From positions 4,340,001 through 4,404,000 of the forward strand of contig NZ_LT594324.1 in assembly GCF_900089605.1 (NCBI RefSeq): a stretch of 64,000 bases of DNA. Direction: 5' to 3'. Both the position numbers and the translations under genes were made by a program. Of the stretch, positions 33,094 through 42,575 are shown piece by piece (position 1 is the stretch's first letter; every line of letters begins with the position of its first letter). Below the pieces are notes generated by a model. That model was not told where the DNA came from, did not search any database, and saw only the letters and a program-made list of their open reading frames with translations. Source of the DNA: Micromonospora narathiwatensis. GTDB taxonomy: Bacteria > Actinomycetota > Actinomycetes > Mycobacteriales > Micromonosporaceae.

Positions 33094-33926
33094 GGCAGCT
33101 CCTCCCGGTCGGCGGCGTCCTCGACGGGCCGGGCGAGCAGCGCGATGCTGCCGGAGGTCGCGGACGCCCAGAGCTTACCGCCGCCGCTACCGATGACCCC
33201 GTGGCTGTCCTTGATGGAGCCGAAGCCGCTGCCGCCGCCCACCAGCGGGAAGCCGCTGGTGATCCGGCCGGAGGTGGTGTGCAGGTGGACGGTGAGGTCG
33301 CTGTCCTCGCGGACGCGGACCGTGATGCTGCCGGAGATGGCACTGAGCCGGATCTCGCTGCCCCGCGGGTTGTCCAGGTCGCAGGTGATCGATCCGGAGA
33401 CCGCGTGGGCGCGGACCCGCTCGGGCGCGCTGTCGGCGAGGATCAGCTCGCCGGAGACCGTCTCCAGGTCCAGGTCGCCGGCCACGCCGAGCGCCTCCAC
33501 CGGGCCCGAGATGACCTTCGCCATGGTCTGACCGCGCAGCCCCATCAGGGTCACCTGACCGGAGGTGACGTCGACCCGGGTGTCCCGGCGCAGGCCGGAG
33601 ACGACCAGCGAGCCATCCACCAGGTGCAGGTCGGCCAGCACGTCGGCCGGCACGGCGACGGAGACCTCGGCCCGGAACCGGCGGCCGAGCTGACCGAGCC
33701 ACCAGAGGAACCCGGGCCAGCGGGGGTGTCGCTCGTGCCCGACGAAGAGGCGGCCGTCGCGGTGCTCCACGACGACCGGCCGGCGGCTGACCCGGGTGAT
33801 GTCGACCCGGGCCGGACCGTCGGTGGCGACCACGTTGAGACGGCCGGTGACCAGCCGTACGTCGAGCCGGGTGACCGGCTCGTCCAGAGTGAGCCGCTGC
33901 GGGCTGTCGACCGTCCAGTTGGCCAT
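33090..33926 (-). CDS. DUF4097-family beta-strand repeat protein
   Basis: A 278-residue protein made largely of short beta repeats of the DUF4097 (adhesin-like beta-helix) family: VSGELILAD, VSGSITCDLD, ISGSITVRV, TSGRITSGF and TSGSIALLA. There is no signal peptide or TM segment, so it appears cytoplasmic or membrane-peripheral. GGGGAGGAC just before the ATG supports the start. DUF4097 genes are often paired with PadR or anti-sigma-type regulators, as here (four-base overlap with padR). The role is unknown; links with cell-envelope stress (LiaX-like proteins share this fold) are suggestive only. Confidence 0.88.
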   Translation of the reverse strand: MANWTVDSPQRLTLDEPVTRLDVRLVTGRLNVVATDGPARVDITRVSRRPVVVEHRDGRLFVGHERHPRWPGFLWWLGQLGRRFRAEVSVAVPADVLADLHLVDGSLVVSGLRRDTRVDVTSGQVTLMGLRGQTMAKVISGPVEALGVAGDLDLETVSGELILADSAPERVRAHAVSGSITCDLDNPRGSEIRLSAISGSITVRVREDSDLTVHLHTTSGRITSGFPLVGGGSGFGSIKDSHGVIGSGGGKLWASATSGSIALLARPVEDAADREELP

Positions 33927-33980
33927 GGCGTCCTCCCCTCGGTGACGCGCCGACCCACGGCACGTCGAGTGACGGGAGAA

Positions 33981-34033
33981 AGCATAACGCGATACATCGC
34001 GACTGAACAAGACTGTCGCGAGATATGTCGCGA
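33981..34033 (-). promoter_or_regulatory. Promoter and PadR-type operator array of the DUF4097-padR operon
   Basis: On the minus strand TTGTTC (34005-34010) and TATGCT (33981-33986) are spaced 18 bp, a plausible vegetative promoter 55 bp upstream of the ATG. The spacer contains CGCGAT-AC-ATCGCG (33988-34001), a palindrome with perfect six-base arms. TCGCGA occurs at 33997, 34016 and 34028. Binding there would block the promoter, consistent with PadR autorepression. Confidence 0.65.
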
Positions 34034-34038
34034 GAGCG

Positions 34039-34965
34039 TCAGGCGGCCAGGTCCAGCACCTCCCGATCCGACGACAGCGCGGAACCGGGGCCGCCCGGAA
34101 GGACCGGCGGGAGGTCCAGCACCGGGGCGGGCCGACCGGTGGACACCGGCCGGGCCGGAGTCAGGTGGATCGCCGACTCGGCGGCGCGGGCCAGCACCCG
34201 CCGGTCCGCCTCCCGGGCCGGATGCAGCGCGGCGGCCACCACCACCGACACCGTCAGGTCCCGCGCCGCCAGCACCCGGCGTACCGACTCCCAGAGCGTC
34301 TCCTCACCGAGGAAGGCGGCCAGGGTGGTCGGGTCGCCGGCGTACCGGTAGGTGAGCCGCAGCGGCACGATCGGCGCGCCGGCGTCCACCGCGGCCTGGA
34401 ACATGGCCGGCCGGAATCCCCGCCCGGGGCGGCAGTCGGACGCCTCACCACACCAGGTCGTCCCCTCGGGGAAGACCGCCACCGAGTGCCCGGCGCGCAG
34501 CGCGTTGGTCACCCGACCGACCGTGGCCGGCAGGTCACGTGGCCGGGACCGGTCCACGAAGACCGTGCCGCCGGCGGCGGCCAGCGGCCCCATCACGGGC
34601 CACGCCCGCACCTCCCGCTTGGCGAGCATCCGGGCCGGCGCGACCGCGAGCACGGCGAGGATGTCCAGCCAGGAGACGTGGTTGGCGACCAGCAGTGCCC
34701 GCCGGCGCGGCAGCCGGCCTCGGACCACCAGCCGCACGCCGAGGGCACGCAGGGTGCCGCGGGCCCAGCCACGCAGCGCGGCTTGCCGGTCCCGGGCGGG
34801 CAGCAACGGCAGGAGTACGGCCAGCCCGACCCCGCCCAGCAGCATCCCGCACACCCCCAGCAGCCGCGCCACCCGGCGCGGGAGCGACACGGCCGGCGCG
34901 GCGGCGGCCGGCAGGCACCCCGGTCCGCAGCCCGAGGCGGGCCGCCACAGGTCGTCGGCGGTCAC
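34039..34965 (-). CDS. olsA: Lysophospholipid acyltransferase, probable lyso-ornithine lipid O-acyltransferase
   Basis: A 308-residue PlsC-type acyltransferase. It has an N-terminal membrane segment (about 32-55), the catalytic HX4D as NHVSWLD (about 94), an acceptor motif GTVFVDRSR and FPEGTTWCG (about 165). It would esterify a second acyl chain. The GTG overlaps the stop of the upstream gene (GTGA), whose product looks like OlsB. The pair therefore matches the two-step ornithine-lipid pathway, which supports the OlsA assignment over a generic AGPAT. The C-terminal Pro-rich tail (about 265-308) is likely disordered. Confidence 0.8.
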   Translation of the reverse strand: MTADDLWRPASGCGPGCLPAAAAPAVSLPRRVARLLGVCGMLLGGVGLAVLLPLLPARDRQAALRGWARGTLRALGVRLVVRGRLPRRRALLVANHVSWLDILAVLAVAPARMLAKREVRAWPVMGPLAAAGGTVFVDRSRPRDLPATVGRVTNALRAGHSVAVFPEGTTWCGEASDCRPGRGFRPAMFQAAVDAGAPIVPLRLTYRYAGDPTTLAAFLGEETLWESVRRVLAARDLTVSVVVAAALHPAREADRRVLARAAESAIHLTPARPVSTGRPAPVLDLPPVLPGGPGSALSSDREVLDLAA

Positions 34966-35741
34966 GACGGCTCCCCACCGAGGAAGTGCCGCAGGTAGCG
35001 AGGGTTCATCCGGTCCAGCGAGAGCAGCACATAGAAGTCGGCACAGGCGAAGTCCGGGTCGTACGCCGGCTCCCCACAGACCCAGGCGCCGAGCCGCAGG
35101 TAACCGCGGAGCAGCGGCGGGATCAGCGCGTGGCGCTCGGCCGGCGACAACGTGCCCGGGTCGACGGCGGCCGGCGCCTCGGCGAACCACGGGCGGCGGG
35201 GCGTGACCCGCAGCGGCGGCGGGGCCAGGTGCCGGGCACTGGCCTGGGCCCACACCTCGGCGACCGCGGTCCCACCGTCGCTCACCGGGACCGAGGCACA
35301 GCCGCCGAGCCAGCGCGACCCGCGCAGGTGCAGGTACCTGGCGATGCCGGCCCACATCAGATTGATCACGGCACCGGAGCGGTGGTCCGGGTGCACGCAG
35401 GAGCGTCCCGCCTCGACCAGGTCGTCCCGGAGCGGGGCGAGCGCGGTCAGGTCGAACTCGCCGTCGGCGTACGGGCGACTCGCGCGGCCGGGCGGCAGCA
35501 GCCGGTACGTGCCGACCACCTCGTCGGTGCCCTCCCGGAGCACCACCAGGTGGTCGCAGTGGGCGTCGAACTCGTCGGTGTCGAGCCCGGCGGCCCCCGG
35601 ATGCAGGGTCGCGCCGAGCTCGGTGGCGAACACCTCGTGACGGAGGCGTTGCGCGGCCGCGACCAGGTTCGGGTCGTCGGCGATCAGCAGGGTGTAGCCG
35701 CTGGTCGTGAGGGGTGCGCCAGCGGCGTGCAGAACGGCCAT
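34962..35741 (-). CDS. olsB: Probable L-ornithine N-alpha-acyltransferase (OlsB-like GNAT)
   Basis: A 259-residue protein of the Acetyltransf_5/OlsB type, which links a 3-hydroxyacyl group from acyl carrier protein to ornithine. Typical blocks: RLRHEVFATELGA, DEFDAHCDHLVVL, VVGTYRLLPP, EAGRSCVHPDHRSG, NLMWAGIARYL and LGGCASVPV. The Arg-Ser-Cys-Val-His-Pro segment corresponds to the acyl-binding core. It is translationally coupled to a PlsC-type acyltransferase (OlsA-like), a strong contextual match to ornithine lipid synthesis. GNAT haemolysin-like proteins share this fold, so the amine substrate is inferred. The ATG follows a purine-poor leader; no better start is visible. Confidence 0.78.
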   Translation of the reverse strand: MAVLHAAGAPLTTSGYTLLIADDPNLVAAAQRLRHEVFATELGATLHPGAAGLDTDEFDAHCDHLVVLREGTDEVVGTYRLLPPGRASRPYADGEFDLTALAPLRDDLVEAGRSCVHPDHRSGAVINLMWAGIARYLHLRGSRWLGGCASVPVSDGGTAVAEVWAQASARHLAPPPLRVTPRRPWFAEAPAAVDPGTLSPAERHALIPPLLRGYLRLGAWVCGEPAYDPDFACADFYVLLSLDRMNPRYLRHFLGGEPS

Positions 35742-35952
35742 GGGTATCTGTGTAAGTGGCCCGGTTGCCGGCCACGGGGATGAGGGGTGTCGATCCGGTG
35801 AACGCCGGTCGGCGCTCCGGTCCCGCCTCCCACCTGCGGCGGACCACCACCCGTCCCACGATCGGGCGGGTGGAGCCGGCGAAGGCGGGCGTGCGAGGCT
35901 GCCGGGCGGGGCCGGCGCGGGGCCGGGACCCGGACCAGCCTGGAGGACGTAC

Positions 35953-36609
35953 ATGATCATCGAGTCGCGCTTCCACGGGCCTGCCGGCTCGGGCAACGGC
36001 GGCTGGAGCGCCGGGATCTTCGCGGCGGTGGTCGACGACCGGGGGCCGGTGGAGGTCACCCTGCGCAAACCGCCCCCGCTGGAGACCCCGCTGACCGCGG
36101 TCGACGGCACGGTCCGCGACCCGGACGGCGAGGTCATCGCGCAGGTACGCCGGGTCGACGCGGTCAGCGCCGTGGTCCCGCCGGTGGACCGGTCGACGGC
36201 CGAGGCCGCCGCCCGGGCGTACCCGGGGCTGGTGGAGCACCCCTTCCCCGGCTGCTACGTCTGCGGCCCGGAGCGTCCGGACGGACTGCGCATCTTCCCG
36301 GGCCGGCTGCCGGACGGCCGGACCGCCGCGCCGTTCCGCGCCCCGGCCGAGGTGGTCCCGGCGACGGTCTGGGCGGCGCTGGACTGCCCCGGCGGCTGGG
36401 CGGTGATCGCGCCCGGCCGCCCGTACGTCCTGGGCCGGATGGCCGCGGTGGTCGCGGCGCTGCCGCGGCCCGGCGACGAGTGCGTGGTGACCGGCGCGAT
36501 GGTCGGCGGCGAGGGGCGCAAGGCCGAGGTGCACTCCAGCCTGTACGGCCCCGACGGTGCCCTGCTCGGCCACGCCCGGGCCACCTGGATCGCGCTGCCG
36601 CCGGCCTGA
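35953..36609 (+). CDS. Hotdog-fold thioesterase-like protein
   Basis: A 218-residue protein beginning IIESRFHGPAGSGNGGWSAG. CYVCGPERPDGLRIFPG in the middle and HARATWIAL near the end are characteristic of a group of actinobacterial hotdog-like proteins related to thioesterases, in which two hotdog units form one chain. FRAPAEVVPATVWAALDCPGG is the second conserved block. The catalytic residue is not obvious and no characterised member is recognised. A GGAGG six bases before the ATG fixes the start. It is divergent from olsB, so acyl-thioester hydrolysis would fit the lipid-rich neighbourhood, but this is inference. Confidence 0.75.
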   Translation: MIIESRFHGPAGSGNGGWSAGIFAAVVDDRGPVEVTLRKPPPLETPLTAVDGTVRDPDGEVIAQVRRVDAVSAVVPPVDRSTAEAAARAYPGLVEHPFPGCYVCGPERPDGLRIFPGRLPDGRTAAPFRAPAEVVPATVWAALDCPGGWAVIAPGRPYVLGRMAAVVAALPRPGDECVVTGAMVGGEGRKAEVHSSLYGPDGALLGHARATWIALPPA

Positions 36610-36769
36610 CCTCTCCTCCCTGAGAACGACCGCCTCCTGCCCCCGGCGGAGGAGGACGTACGAGTCTCGCCTGATTGACCAGGTTGCGCGGGGTTGCGAG
36701 GCTGTGCCACGGCGCTGTCCGCGACGGCGCCCCCACCGGCGCGCCCGCGCGCCGTGCCAGGAGAGGAGA

Positions 36770-37711
36770 ATGATGTCCGACGGGCAGTCAAGCCCCAGTG
36801 CCGGAACCGGCCAGATCGTGGTGTCCGGGCTGACCAAGCAGTACAAGAACGTGCGGGCGGTCGACAATCTGTCCTTCACCGTCCAGCCCGGGCGGGTGAC
36901 CGGCTTCCTCGGCCCGAACGGCGCCGGCAAGACCACCACCCTGCGCATGCTGCTCAACCTGGTCACCCCGACCGCCGGCGGGGCCACCATCGGCGGCCAC
37001 CGGTACGCCGACCTGGCCGACCCGCTGCGCTCGGTGGGCGCGGTGCTGGAGGCGTCCAGCGCACACAAGGGCCGTACCGGGATCAACCACCTGCGGGTGA
37101 TCTGCGCGGCGGCCGGCCTGCCCCGTGAGCGGGCCGACGAGGCGCTCGCGCTGGTCGGGCTGACCCCGGCCGCGAAGCGCAAGTTCAAGGGCTACTCGCT
37201 GGGCATGAAGCAGCGGCTCGGCATCGCCGCCGCGATGCTCGGCAACCCGCAGGTGCTGATCCTCGACGAGCCGGCCAACGGCCTCGACCCGGAGGGCATC
37301 CGCTGGATGCGCGGCTTCCTCAAGGGGCTGGCCGCTGAGGGACGGACGGTGCTGGTCTCCAGCCACCTGCTCTCCGAGATGCAGCTGCTCGCCGACGACG
37401 TGGTGATCATCGCGGCCGGCAAGCTGGTCCGGCAGGGGCCGGTGGAGCAGGTGATCGGCTCGATGACGCACGGCACCCGGGTACGGGTCCGCACCCCGCA
37501 GGCCGAGGAGCTGACCACGGCGCTACGCGAGCAGGCGGCCACCGTGGCCACCGACGAGCACGGCGCGCTGCTGGTCACCGGGGTGGACGCCCCGACGGTC
37601 GGCCGGGTCGCCCTGGCCGCCAAGGTGGAGCTGCACGAGCTGACCACGGAGCGCCCCGACCTGGAGGGGGTCTTCCTCGAACTGACGGCCGGAAAGGCGG
37701 ACATCCGATGA
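36770..37711 (+). CDS. ABC transporter ATP-binding protein (ABC-2 type)
   Basis: A 313-residue ATPase subunit. Walker A is GPNGAGKTTT, the signature is KGYSLGMKQR, Walker B is VLILDEPANG and the switch His is in VSSHLL. The C-terminal about 80 residues form the DUF4162-like extension common to exporters of the DrrA/NatA type. GGAGAGGAGA lies immediately upstream; two adjacent ATGs could start. Its stop overlaps the ATG of the permease gene. Substrate unknown; such pairs serve in drug, lipid or peptide efflux. Confidence 0.93.
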   Translation: MMSDGQSSPSAGTGQIVVSGLTKQYKNVRAVDNLSFTVQPGRVTGFLGPNGAGKTTTLRMLLNLVTPTAGGATIGGHRYADLADPLRSVGAVLEASSAHKGRTGINHLRVICAAAGLPRERADEALALVGLTPAAKRKFKGYSLGMKQRLGIAAAMLGNPQVLILDEPANGLDPEGIRWMRGFLKGLAAEGRTVLVSSHLLSEMQLLADDVVIIAAGKLVRQGPVEQVIGSMTHGTRVRVRTPQAEELTTALREQAATVATDEHGALLVTGVDAPTVGRVALAAKVELHELTTERPDLEGVFLELTAGKADIR

Positions 37712-38532
37712 ACCTGGTCCGATCCGAGCTGATCAAGATCCGTACGACCAGCACCTGGTGGATCTTCGGGCTCATCACCCTGCCGCTCTGGGCCCTCGCG
37801 GTGTTCTTCAACTGGTTGCAGGCCGACGCCCTGACCAGCGGAAACATCGGCGAGGTGCCGGCCGATCAGGCCGACCAGGTGCAGGCGGTCGCCAGCGTGG
37901 ACAGCCTGGCCGCCAACCTCTACACCAGCGGCCAGTTCTTCGGCCTGCTCATCGTGATGTTGCTCGGCATCGTCGTGGTGACCAGCGAGTTCTTCCACCA
38001 GACGGTGACCACCACCTTCCTCACCGCGCCCCACCGCGCCGCGGTGATGCTGGCCAAGCTGGCCGCCGCGGGCGTGCTCGCGCTGCTGTTCTGGCTGGGC
38101 ACCACGCTGCTCAACCTGATCGTCGCCCCGCTGGTGCTGAACGCGGTGGACGTCGGCTCCCAGTTCGGCAACGGGGCGGTCTGGCGGGCGGTCGCGCTCA
38201 ACGGCCTGGCCTACCTGCTCTGGTCGGTGCTGGGGGTCGGGATCGGCGTGCTCATCCGCAGCCAGATCGGCGCCACGGTGACCGGCATCCTGCTCTACCT
38301 GGGTGGCACCATCGGCGCCGCCATCGCCATCGGCCTGCTGGCGCAGCGGTTCGGCGAGTGGATCAACAAGCTCCAGCTGCTGGTCCCCTCGCTGGCGTCG
38401 AGCCTGATGGTGAGCGGGGCCGAGATCCCCGGCAACCCGCCACGCTGGGCGGGCGCCGCGGTGTTGATCGGGTACGCCGTGGTGGCCGGCGTGATCGGAG
38501 TGCTGACCATCCGTCGCCGCGACATCTCCTGA
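37708..38532 (+). CDS. ABC transporter permease (ABC-2 family)
   Basis: A 274-residue membrane subunit with six predicted helices. MNLVRSELIKIRTTSTWWIFG is the amphipathic elbow plus TM1 typical of ABC-2 permeases, with a small extracellular insert (about residues 45-72) before TM2. EFFHQTVTTTFLTAPHR is a conserved cytoplasmic motif of this class. The ATGA overlap with the ATPase gene shows co-translation. A structured terminator follows directly. Together the two genes make a complete minimal exporter (homodimeric permease and ATPase). Confidence 0.92.
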   Translation: MNLVRSELIKIRTTSTWWIFGLITLPLWALAVFFNWLQADALTSGNIGEVPADQADQVQAVASVDSLAANLYTSGQFFGLLIVMLLGIVVVTSEFFHQTVTTTFLTAPHRAAVMLAKLAAAGVLALLFWLGTTLLNLIVAPLVLNAVDVGSQFGNGAVWRAVALNGLAYLLWSVLGVGIGVLIRSQIGATVTGILLYLGGTIGAAIAIGLLAQRFGEWINKLQLLVPSLASSLMVSGAEIPGNPPRWAGAAVLIGYAVVAGVIGVLTIRRRDIS

Positions 38533-38542
38533 ACCGAGCCTC

Positions 38543-38587
38543 GACCGGCCCTGGGCGGTGACCCTGCGTCACCACTCAGGGCCGGTC
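38543..38587. terminator. Terminator after the ABC exporter
   Basis: GACCGGCCCTG pairs with CAGGGCCGGTC (11 bp), enclosing a second hairpin GGTGAC/GTCACC. It starts 10 bp after the permease stop. Confidence 0.8.
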
Positions 38588-38673
38588 GTCGCATAGCAGG
38601 AGGCGGCGGGACCCGCAGGGTTTGCCGAACTTCTGGCATCTTCTGTGAAACGGACCACCAGCCGGAGGCGAGA

Positions 38674-38766
38674 ATGCCCACCGCATTCGTACGGCGTAGC
38701 CTGGGAGCCGTCCGTGCGCCCATTTCCGGGCACCGACGGACACCGCGTGCATACGAACCCGCGTGA
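38674..38766 (+). CDS. Possible 30-codon upstream ORF before kgd
   Basis: ATG with an excellent GGAGG five bases upstream opens a 30-residue basic ORF (MPTAFVRRSL to RAYEPA). It ends 18 bp before the kgd GTG, whose own ribosome site (AGAGG) is 12 bases away and weak. The arrangement suggests a regulatory leader ORF or translational coupling. The peptide has no recognised homologue and could be fortuitous. Confidence 0.35.
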   Translation: MPTAFVRRSLGAVRAPISGHRRTPRAYEPA

Positions 38767-38784
38767 AAGAGGCGATCAGCGGCC

Positions 38785-41700
38785 GTGTCGACCCAGCAAA
38801 CTTCGCAGGAGAACCCACTGGCGGGTTTCGGCCCGAACGAGTGGATCGTCGAGGAGATGTACCAGCGCTATCTCGCCGACCCCTCGAGCGTGGACTCGGC
38901 CTGGCACGACTTCTTCGCCGACTACCGGCCCGCACCGGGCGCCGCCACCCCGCGCCCCGACGGCAAGGCCAAGCCGGCCGCCCGCCCCGAGCCCGGTGAG
39001 CAGCAGGAGGCCGTCGCCAGCGTCGCCCAGCAGCCCGCCCCGGCCAAGCCGGCCCCCGTCGTGAAGGCCCCCGCGAAGCCCGCCGCCAAGCCGGCCGCGA
39101 AGCCCGCCGCCAAGGCCCCGACCGCCAGCGCCGCCGGCACCACCCCGCTGCGCGGCGTCGCCGCCAAGATCGTGCAGAACATGGACGCCTCGCTCGCCGT
39201 CCCGACCGCCACGAGCGTCCGCGCGGTCCCGGCGAAGCTGCTGGTGGACAACCGCATCGTGATCAACAACCACCTGGCCCGCGGCCGCGGCGGCAAGGTG
39301 AGCTTCACCCACCTCATCGGCTACGCGATGGTCCGGGCGCTGGTCGAGCACCCGGAGATGAACAACTCCTTCGCCGAGGTCGACGGCAAGCCGGCGATGG
39401 TCCGCCCGGAGCACGTCAACCTGGGCATCGCCATCGACCTGGCCAAGCCGGACGGCTCCCGCAACCTCGTGGTGCCCTCCATCAAGGCCTGCGAGCAGAT
39501 GGACTTCCGGCAGTTCTGGCAGGCGTACGAGGACGTGGTCCGACGCGCCCGCCGCAACGAGCTGACCATGGAGGACTACTCCGGCACCACCATCTCGCTG
39601 ACCAACCCGGGCGGCATCGGCACGGTCCACTCGATCCCGCGCCTGATGCAGGGGCAGAGCGCCATCATCGGCGTCGGCGCGATGGAGTACCCGGCGCCGT
39701 ACCAGGGGATGAGCGAGGCCACCCTGGCCGAGCTGGCGGTCAGCAAGATCATCACGCTGACCAGCACGTACGACCACCGGATCATCCAGGGCGCGCAGTC
39801 GGGCGAGTTCCTCAAGGTGATGCACGAGCTGCTGCTCGGCGAGCACGGCTTCTACGACCAGATCTTCACCTCGCTGCGCATCCCGTACGAGCCGGTGCGC
39901 TGGGTGCAGGACGTGGCCGTCAACTCCGAGGGCCAGATCAACAAGACCGCGCGGGCGCACGAGCTGATCCACGCGTACCGGGTGCGCGGCCACCTGATGG
40001 CCGACACCGACCCGCTGGAATTCAAGATCCGCAAGCACCCGGACCTGGACGTCCTCCAGCACGGGCTGACCCTGTGGGACCTGGACCGGGTCTTCCCGGT
40101 CAACGGTTTCGCCGGCCGGCAGCGGATGAAGCTGCGCGAGATCCTCGGCGTGCTGCGCGACTCGTACTGCCGCCGGGTCGGCATCGAGTACATGCACATC
40201 CAGGACCCGGAGGAGCGCCGCTGGATCCAGGAGCGGATCGAGCGCAAGTACGAGAAGCCGAACCGGGACGAGCAGAAGCACGTGCTCAACCGGCTCAACG
40301 CCGCCGAGGCGTTCGAGACCTTCCTGCAGACCAAGTACGTCGGCCAGAAGCGCTTCTCGCTGGAGGGCGGCGAGTCGCTGATCCCGCTCCTCGGCGAGGT
40401 GCTGGAGTGCTCCGCCGAGGCCGGGCTGGACGAGGTCGTCATCGGCATGGCCCACCGCGGCCGGCTCAACGTACTGGCCAACATCGTCGGCAAGCCGTAC
40501 GAGAAGATCTTCTCCGAGTTCGAGGGGCACCTCGACCCGCGCTCCACCCAGGGCTCGGGCGACGTGAAGTACCACCTCGGCCAGAACGGCAAGTTCACCA
40601 CCCCGGACGGCGAGCACGCGGTCAAGGTGTCGGTGGTGGCGAACCCGTCGCACCTGGAGGCCGTGGACCCGGTGCTGGAGGGCATCGTCCGGGCCAAGCA
40701 GGACCGGATAGACCTCAAGCTGGAGGGCTACACCGTGCTGCCGCTGGCGGTGCACGGTGACGCGGCCTTCGCCGGCCAGGGCGTGGTCGCCGAGACGCTC
40801 AACCTGTCGCAGCTGCGGGGCTACCGCACCGGCGGCACGGTGCACGTGGTGGTCAACAACCAGGTCGGCTTCACCACCGCCCCGGAATACAGCCGCTCCA
40901 GCCTCTACAGCACCGACGTCGCCCGGATGATCCAGGCGCCCATCTTCCACGTCAACGGCGACGACCCGGAGGCGGTCGTCCGGGTGGCCCGGCTCGCCTT
41001 CGAGTACCGGCAGGCGTTCAACAAGGACGTCGTGATCGACATGGTCTGCTACCGCCGGCGCGGGCACAACGAGGGCGACGACCCGTCGATGTCCAACCCA
41101 CAGATGTACAAGATCATCGACTCGAAGCGGTCGGTCCGGAAGCTCTACACCGAGGAGCTCATCGGGCGGGGTGACATCACCGTGGAGGACGCCGAGGAAC
41201 TGCTGCGCGACTACCAGGCGCAGCTGGAGCGGGTCTTCAAGGCCACCCGCGACGCGGCCACCACGCCACGCCAGCTCAGCCGGCCCCGCCGCGAGGAGGA
41301 GCCGGAGCCGCGGGTCGACACCGCCACAGACACCGCCGTGGTCAAGGCGATCGGCGAGGCGCACGTCAACCTCCCCGAGGGCTTCACCCCGCACAAGCGC
41401 ATCCAGCAGCTGCTGGACCGGCGGGCCAAGATGTCCGTCGAGGGCGGCATCGACTGGGGCTTCGGCGAGATCATCGCGTTCGGCGCGCTGCTGCACGACG
41501 GGGTCACCGTCCGGCTCGCCGGGCAGGACTCCCGGCGCGGCACCTTCGTCCAGCGGCACGCCTCGATCGTCGACTCGAAGACCGGCGACGACTACCTCCC
41601 GCTCAAGTCGCTCACCGGCGACGGCGAACGCTCCCGCTTCTTCGTCCACGACTCGCTGCTGTCCGAGTACGCCGCGATGGGCTTCGAGTACGGCTACTCG

Positions 41701-42483
41701 GTGGAGAACGTCAACGCGCTGGTCTGCTGGGAAGCCCAGTTCGGTGACTTCGTCAACGGCGCCCAGTCGGTGATCGACGAGTTCATCTCCTCCGGCGAGG
41801 TGAAGTGGGGCCAGCGTTCCGCGGTCACCCTGCTGCTGCCGCACGGCCACGAGGGCCAGGGCCCGGACCACACCTCCGGCCGTCCGGAGCGGTTCCTCCA
41901 GCTCTGCGCCGAGGACAACATGCGGGTGGCCATCCCGACCACCCCGGCGAACTACTTCCACCTGCTGCGTCGCCAGGCCCTGTCGCCGAAGCGCAAGCCG
42001 CTGGTGGTGTTCACGCCGAAGTCGCTGCTGCGGCACAAGCTCTGCGTGTCGCCGGTGGAGGACTTCACCTCGGGCACCTTCGAGCCGGTCCTGCGGGACA
42101 CCGCCGCCCCGGCGCCGGAGCAGGTGAAGCGGGTGCTGCTCTGCTCGGGCAAGGTCTACTACGACCTGTTCCAGGCCCGGCAGGAGCGGGGCGTCACGGA
42201 CACCGCGATCCTGCGGATGGAGCAGCTCTACCCGCTGCCCGTCGAGGAGATCCGGGCCGCCCTGGCGCAGTACCCGAACGCCGAGGACTTCGCCTGGGTC
42301 CAGGAGGAGCCGGCCAACCAGGGTGCCTGGTCGTTCGTCGCGCTCAACCTGCTGGAGCACCTGAGCGACGTCCGGCTGCGCCGCATCTCCCGTCCGGCCG
42401 CCGCCGCCCCGGCGGTCGGCTCGGCGAAGATGCACGAGGTCGAGCAGACCGCGCTGATCGAGGCGGCTCTTCCCCGCCCGTGA
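38785..42483 (+). CDS. kgd: Multifunctional 2-oxoglutarate decarboxylase / dehydrogenase E1-E2 (Kgd/OdhA type)
   Basis: A 1232-residue TCA-cycle enzyme, the size of mycobacterial Kgd (1231). Residues 1-40 ([20 protein letters not shown]) are the E1 N-terminal helix. An Ala/Lys/Pro linker covers about 50-115. An E2 succinyltransferase domain without lipoyl domain covers about 120-355, with the catalytic His in [15 protein letters not shown]. The thiamine-dependent E1 follows: [31 protein letters not shown] with the TPP-binding region and [14 protein letters not shown]. It decarboxylates 2-oxoglutarate and hands succinyl to CoA through the E2/E3 of the shared complex. In actinobacteria it is inhibited by FHA proteins of the GarA/OdhI type; the FHA protein in this window is not that small type. 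The start is GTG. Confidence 0.96.
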   Translation: MSTQQTSQENPLAGFGPNEWIVEEMYQRYLADPSSVDSAWHDFFADYRPAPGAATPRPDGKAKPAARPEPGEQQEAVASVAQQPAPAKPAPVVKAPAKPAAKPAAKPAAKAPTASAAGTTPLRGVAAKIVQNMDASLAVPTATSVRAVPAKLLVDNRIVINNHLARGRGGKVSFTHLIGYAMVRALVEHPEMNNSFAEVDGKPAMVRPEHVNLGIAIDLAKPDGSRNLVVPSIKACEQMDFRQFWQAYEDVVRRARRNELTMEDYSGTTISLTNPGGIGTVHSIPRLMQGQSAIIGVGAMEYPAPYQGMSEATLAELAVSKIITLTSTYDHRIIQGAQSGEFLKVMHELLLGEHGFYDQIFTSLRIPYEPVRWVQDVAVNSEGQINKTARAHELIHAYRVRGHLMADTDPLEFKIRKHPDLDVLQHGLTLWDLDRVFPVNGFAGRQRMKLREILGVLRDSYCRRVGIEYMHIQDPEERRWIQERIERKYEKPNRDEQKHVLNRLNAAEAFETFLQTKYVGQKRFSLEGGESLIPLLGEVLECSAEAGLDEVVIGMAHRGRLNVLANIVGKPYEKIFSEFEGHLDPRSTQGSGDVKYHLGQNGKFTTPDGEHAVKVSVVANPSHLEAVDPVLEGIVRAKQDRIDLKLEGYTVLPLAVHGDAAFAGQGVVAETLNLSQLRGYRTGGTVHVVVNNQVGFTTAPEYSRSSLYSTDVARMIQAPIFHVNGDDPEAVVRVARLAFEYRQAFNKDVVIDMVCYRRRGHNEGDDPSMSNPQMYKIIDSKRSVRKLYTEELIGRGDITVEDAEELLRDYQAQLERVFKATRDAATTPRQLSRPRREEEPEPRVDTATDTAVVKAIGEAHVNLPEGFTPHKRIQQLLDRRAKMSVEGGIDWGFGEIIAFGALLHDGVTVRLAGQDSRRGTFVQRHASIVDSKTGDDYLPLKSLTGDGERSRFFVHDSLLSEYAAMGFEYGYSVENVNALVCWEAQFGDFVNGAQSVIDEFISSGEVKWGQRSAVTLLLPHGHEGQGPDHTSGRPERFLQLCAEDNMRVAIPTTPANYFHLLRRQALSPKRKPLVVFTPKSLLRHKLCVSPVEDFTSGTFEPVLRDTAAPAPEQVKRVLLCSGKVYYDLFQARQERGVTDTAILRMEQLYPLPVEEIRAALAQYPNAEDFAWVQEEPANQGAWSFVALNLLEHLSDVRLRRISRPAAAAPAVGSAKMHEVEQTALIEAALPRP

Positions 42484-42504
42484 CCTGACCGCGCCGCGAG
42501 ACAC

Positions 42505-42538
42505 CGGGGCAGCGACCGTTACGACGGCCGCTGCCCCG
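42505..42538. terminator. Stem-loop between kgd and the DUF6104 gene
   Basis: CGGGGCAGCG and CGCTGCCCCG form a perfect 10-bp stem with a small inner CCGT/ACGG hairpin. It lies 21 bp after the kgd stop and 38 bp before the small gene. It could terminate kgd or attenuate read-through. Confidence 0.65.
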
Positions 42539-42575
42539 CCTCGTGTGACGACGCCGTTTTCGAGAGGACGAACCG

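Noticed and set aside
38776..42504. A 1242-codon frame on the minus strand opposite kgd
   Set aside because: It is the antisense shadow of the well-supported kgd gene.
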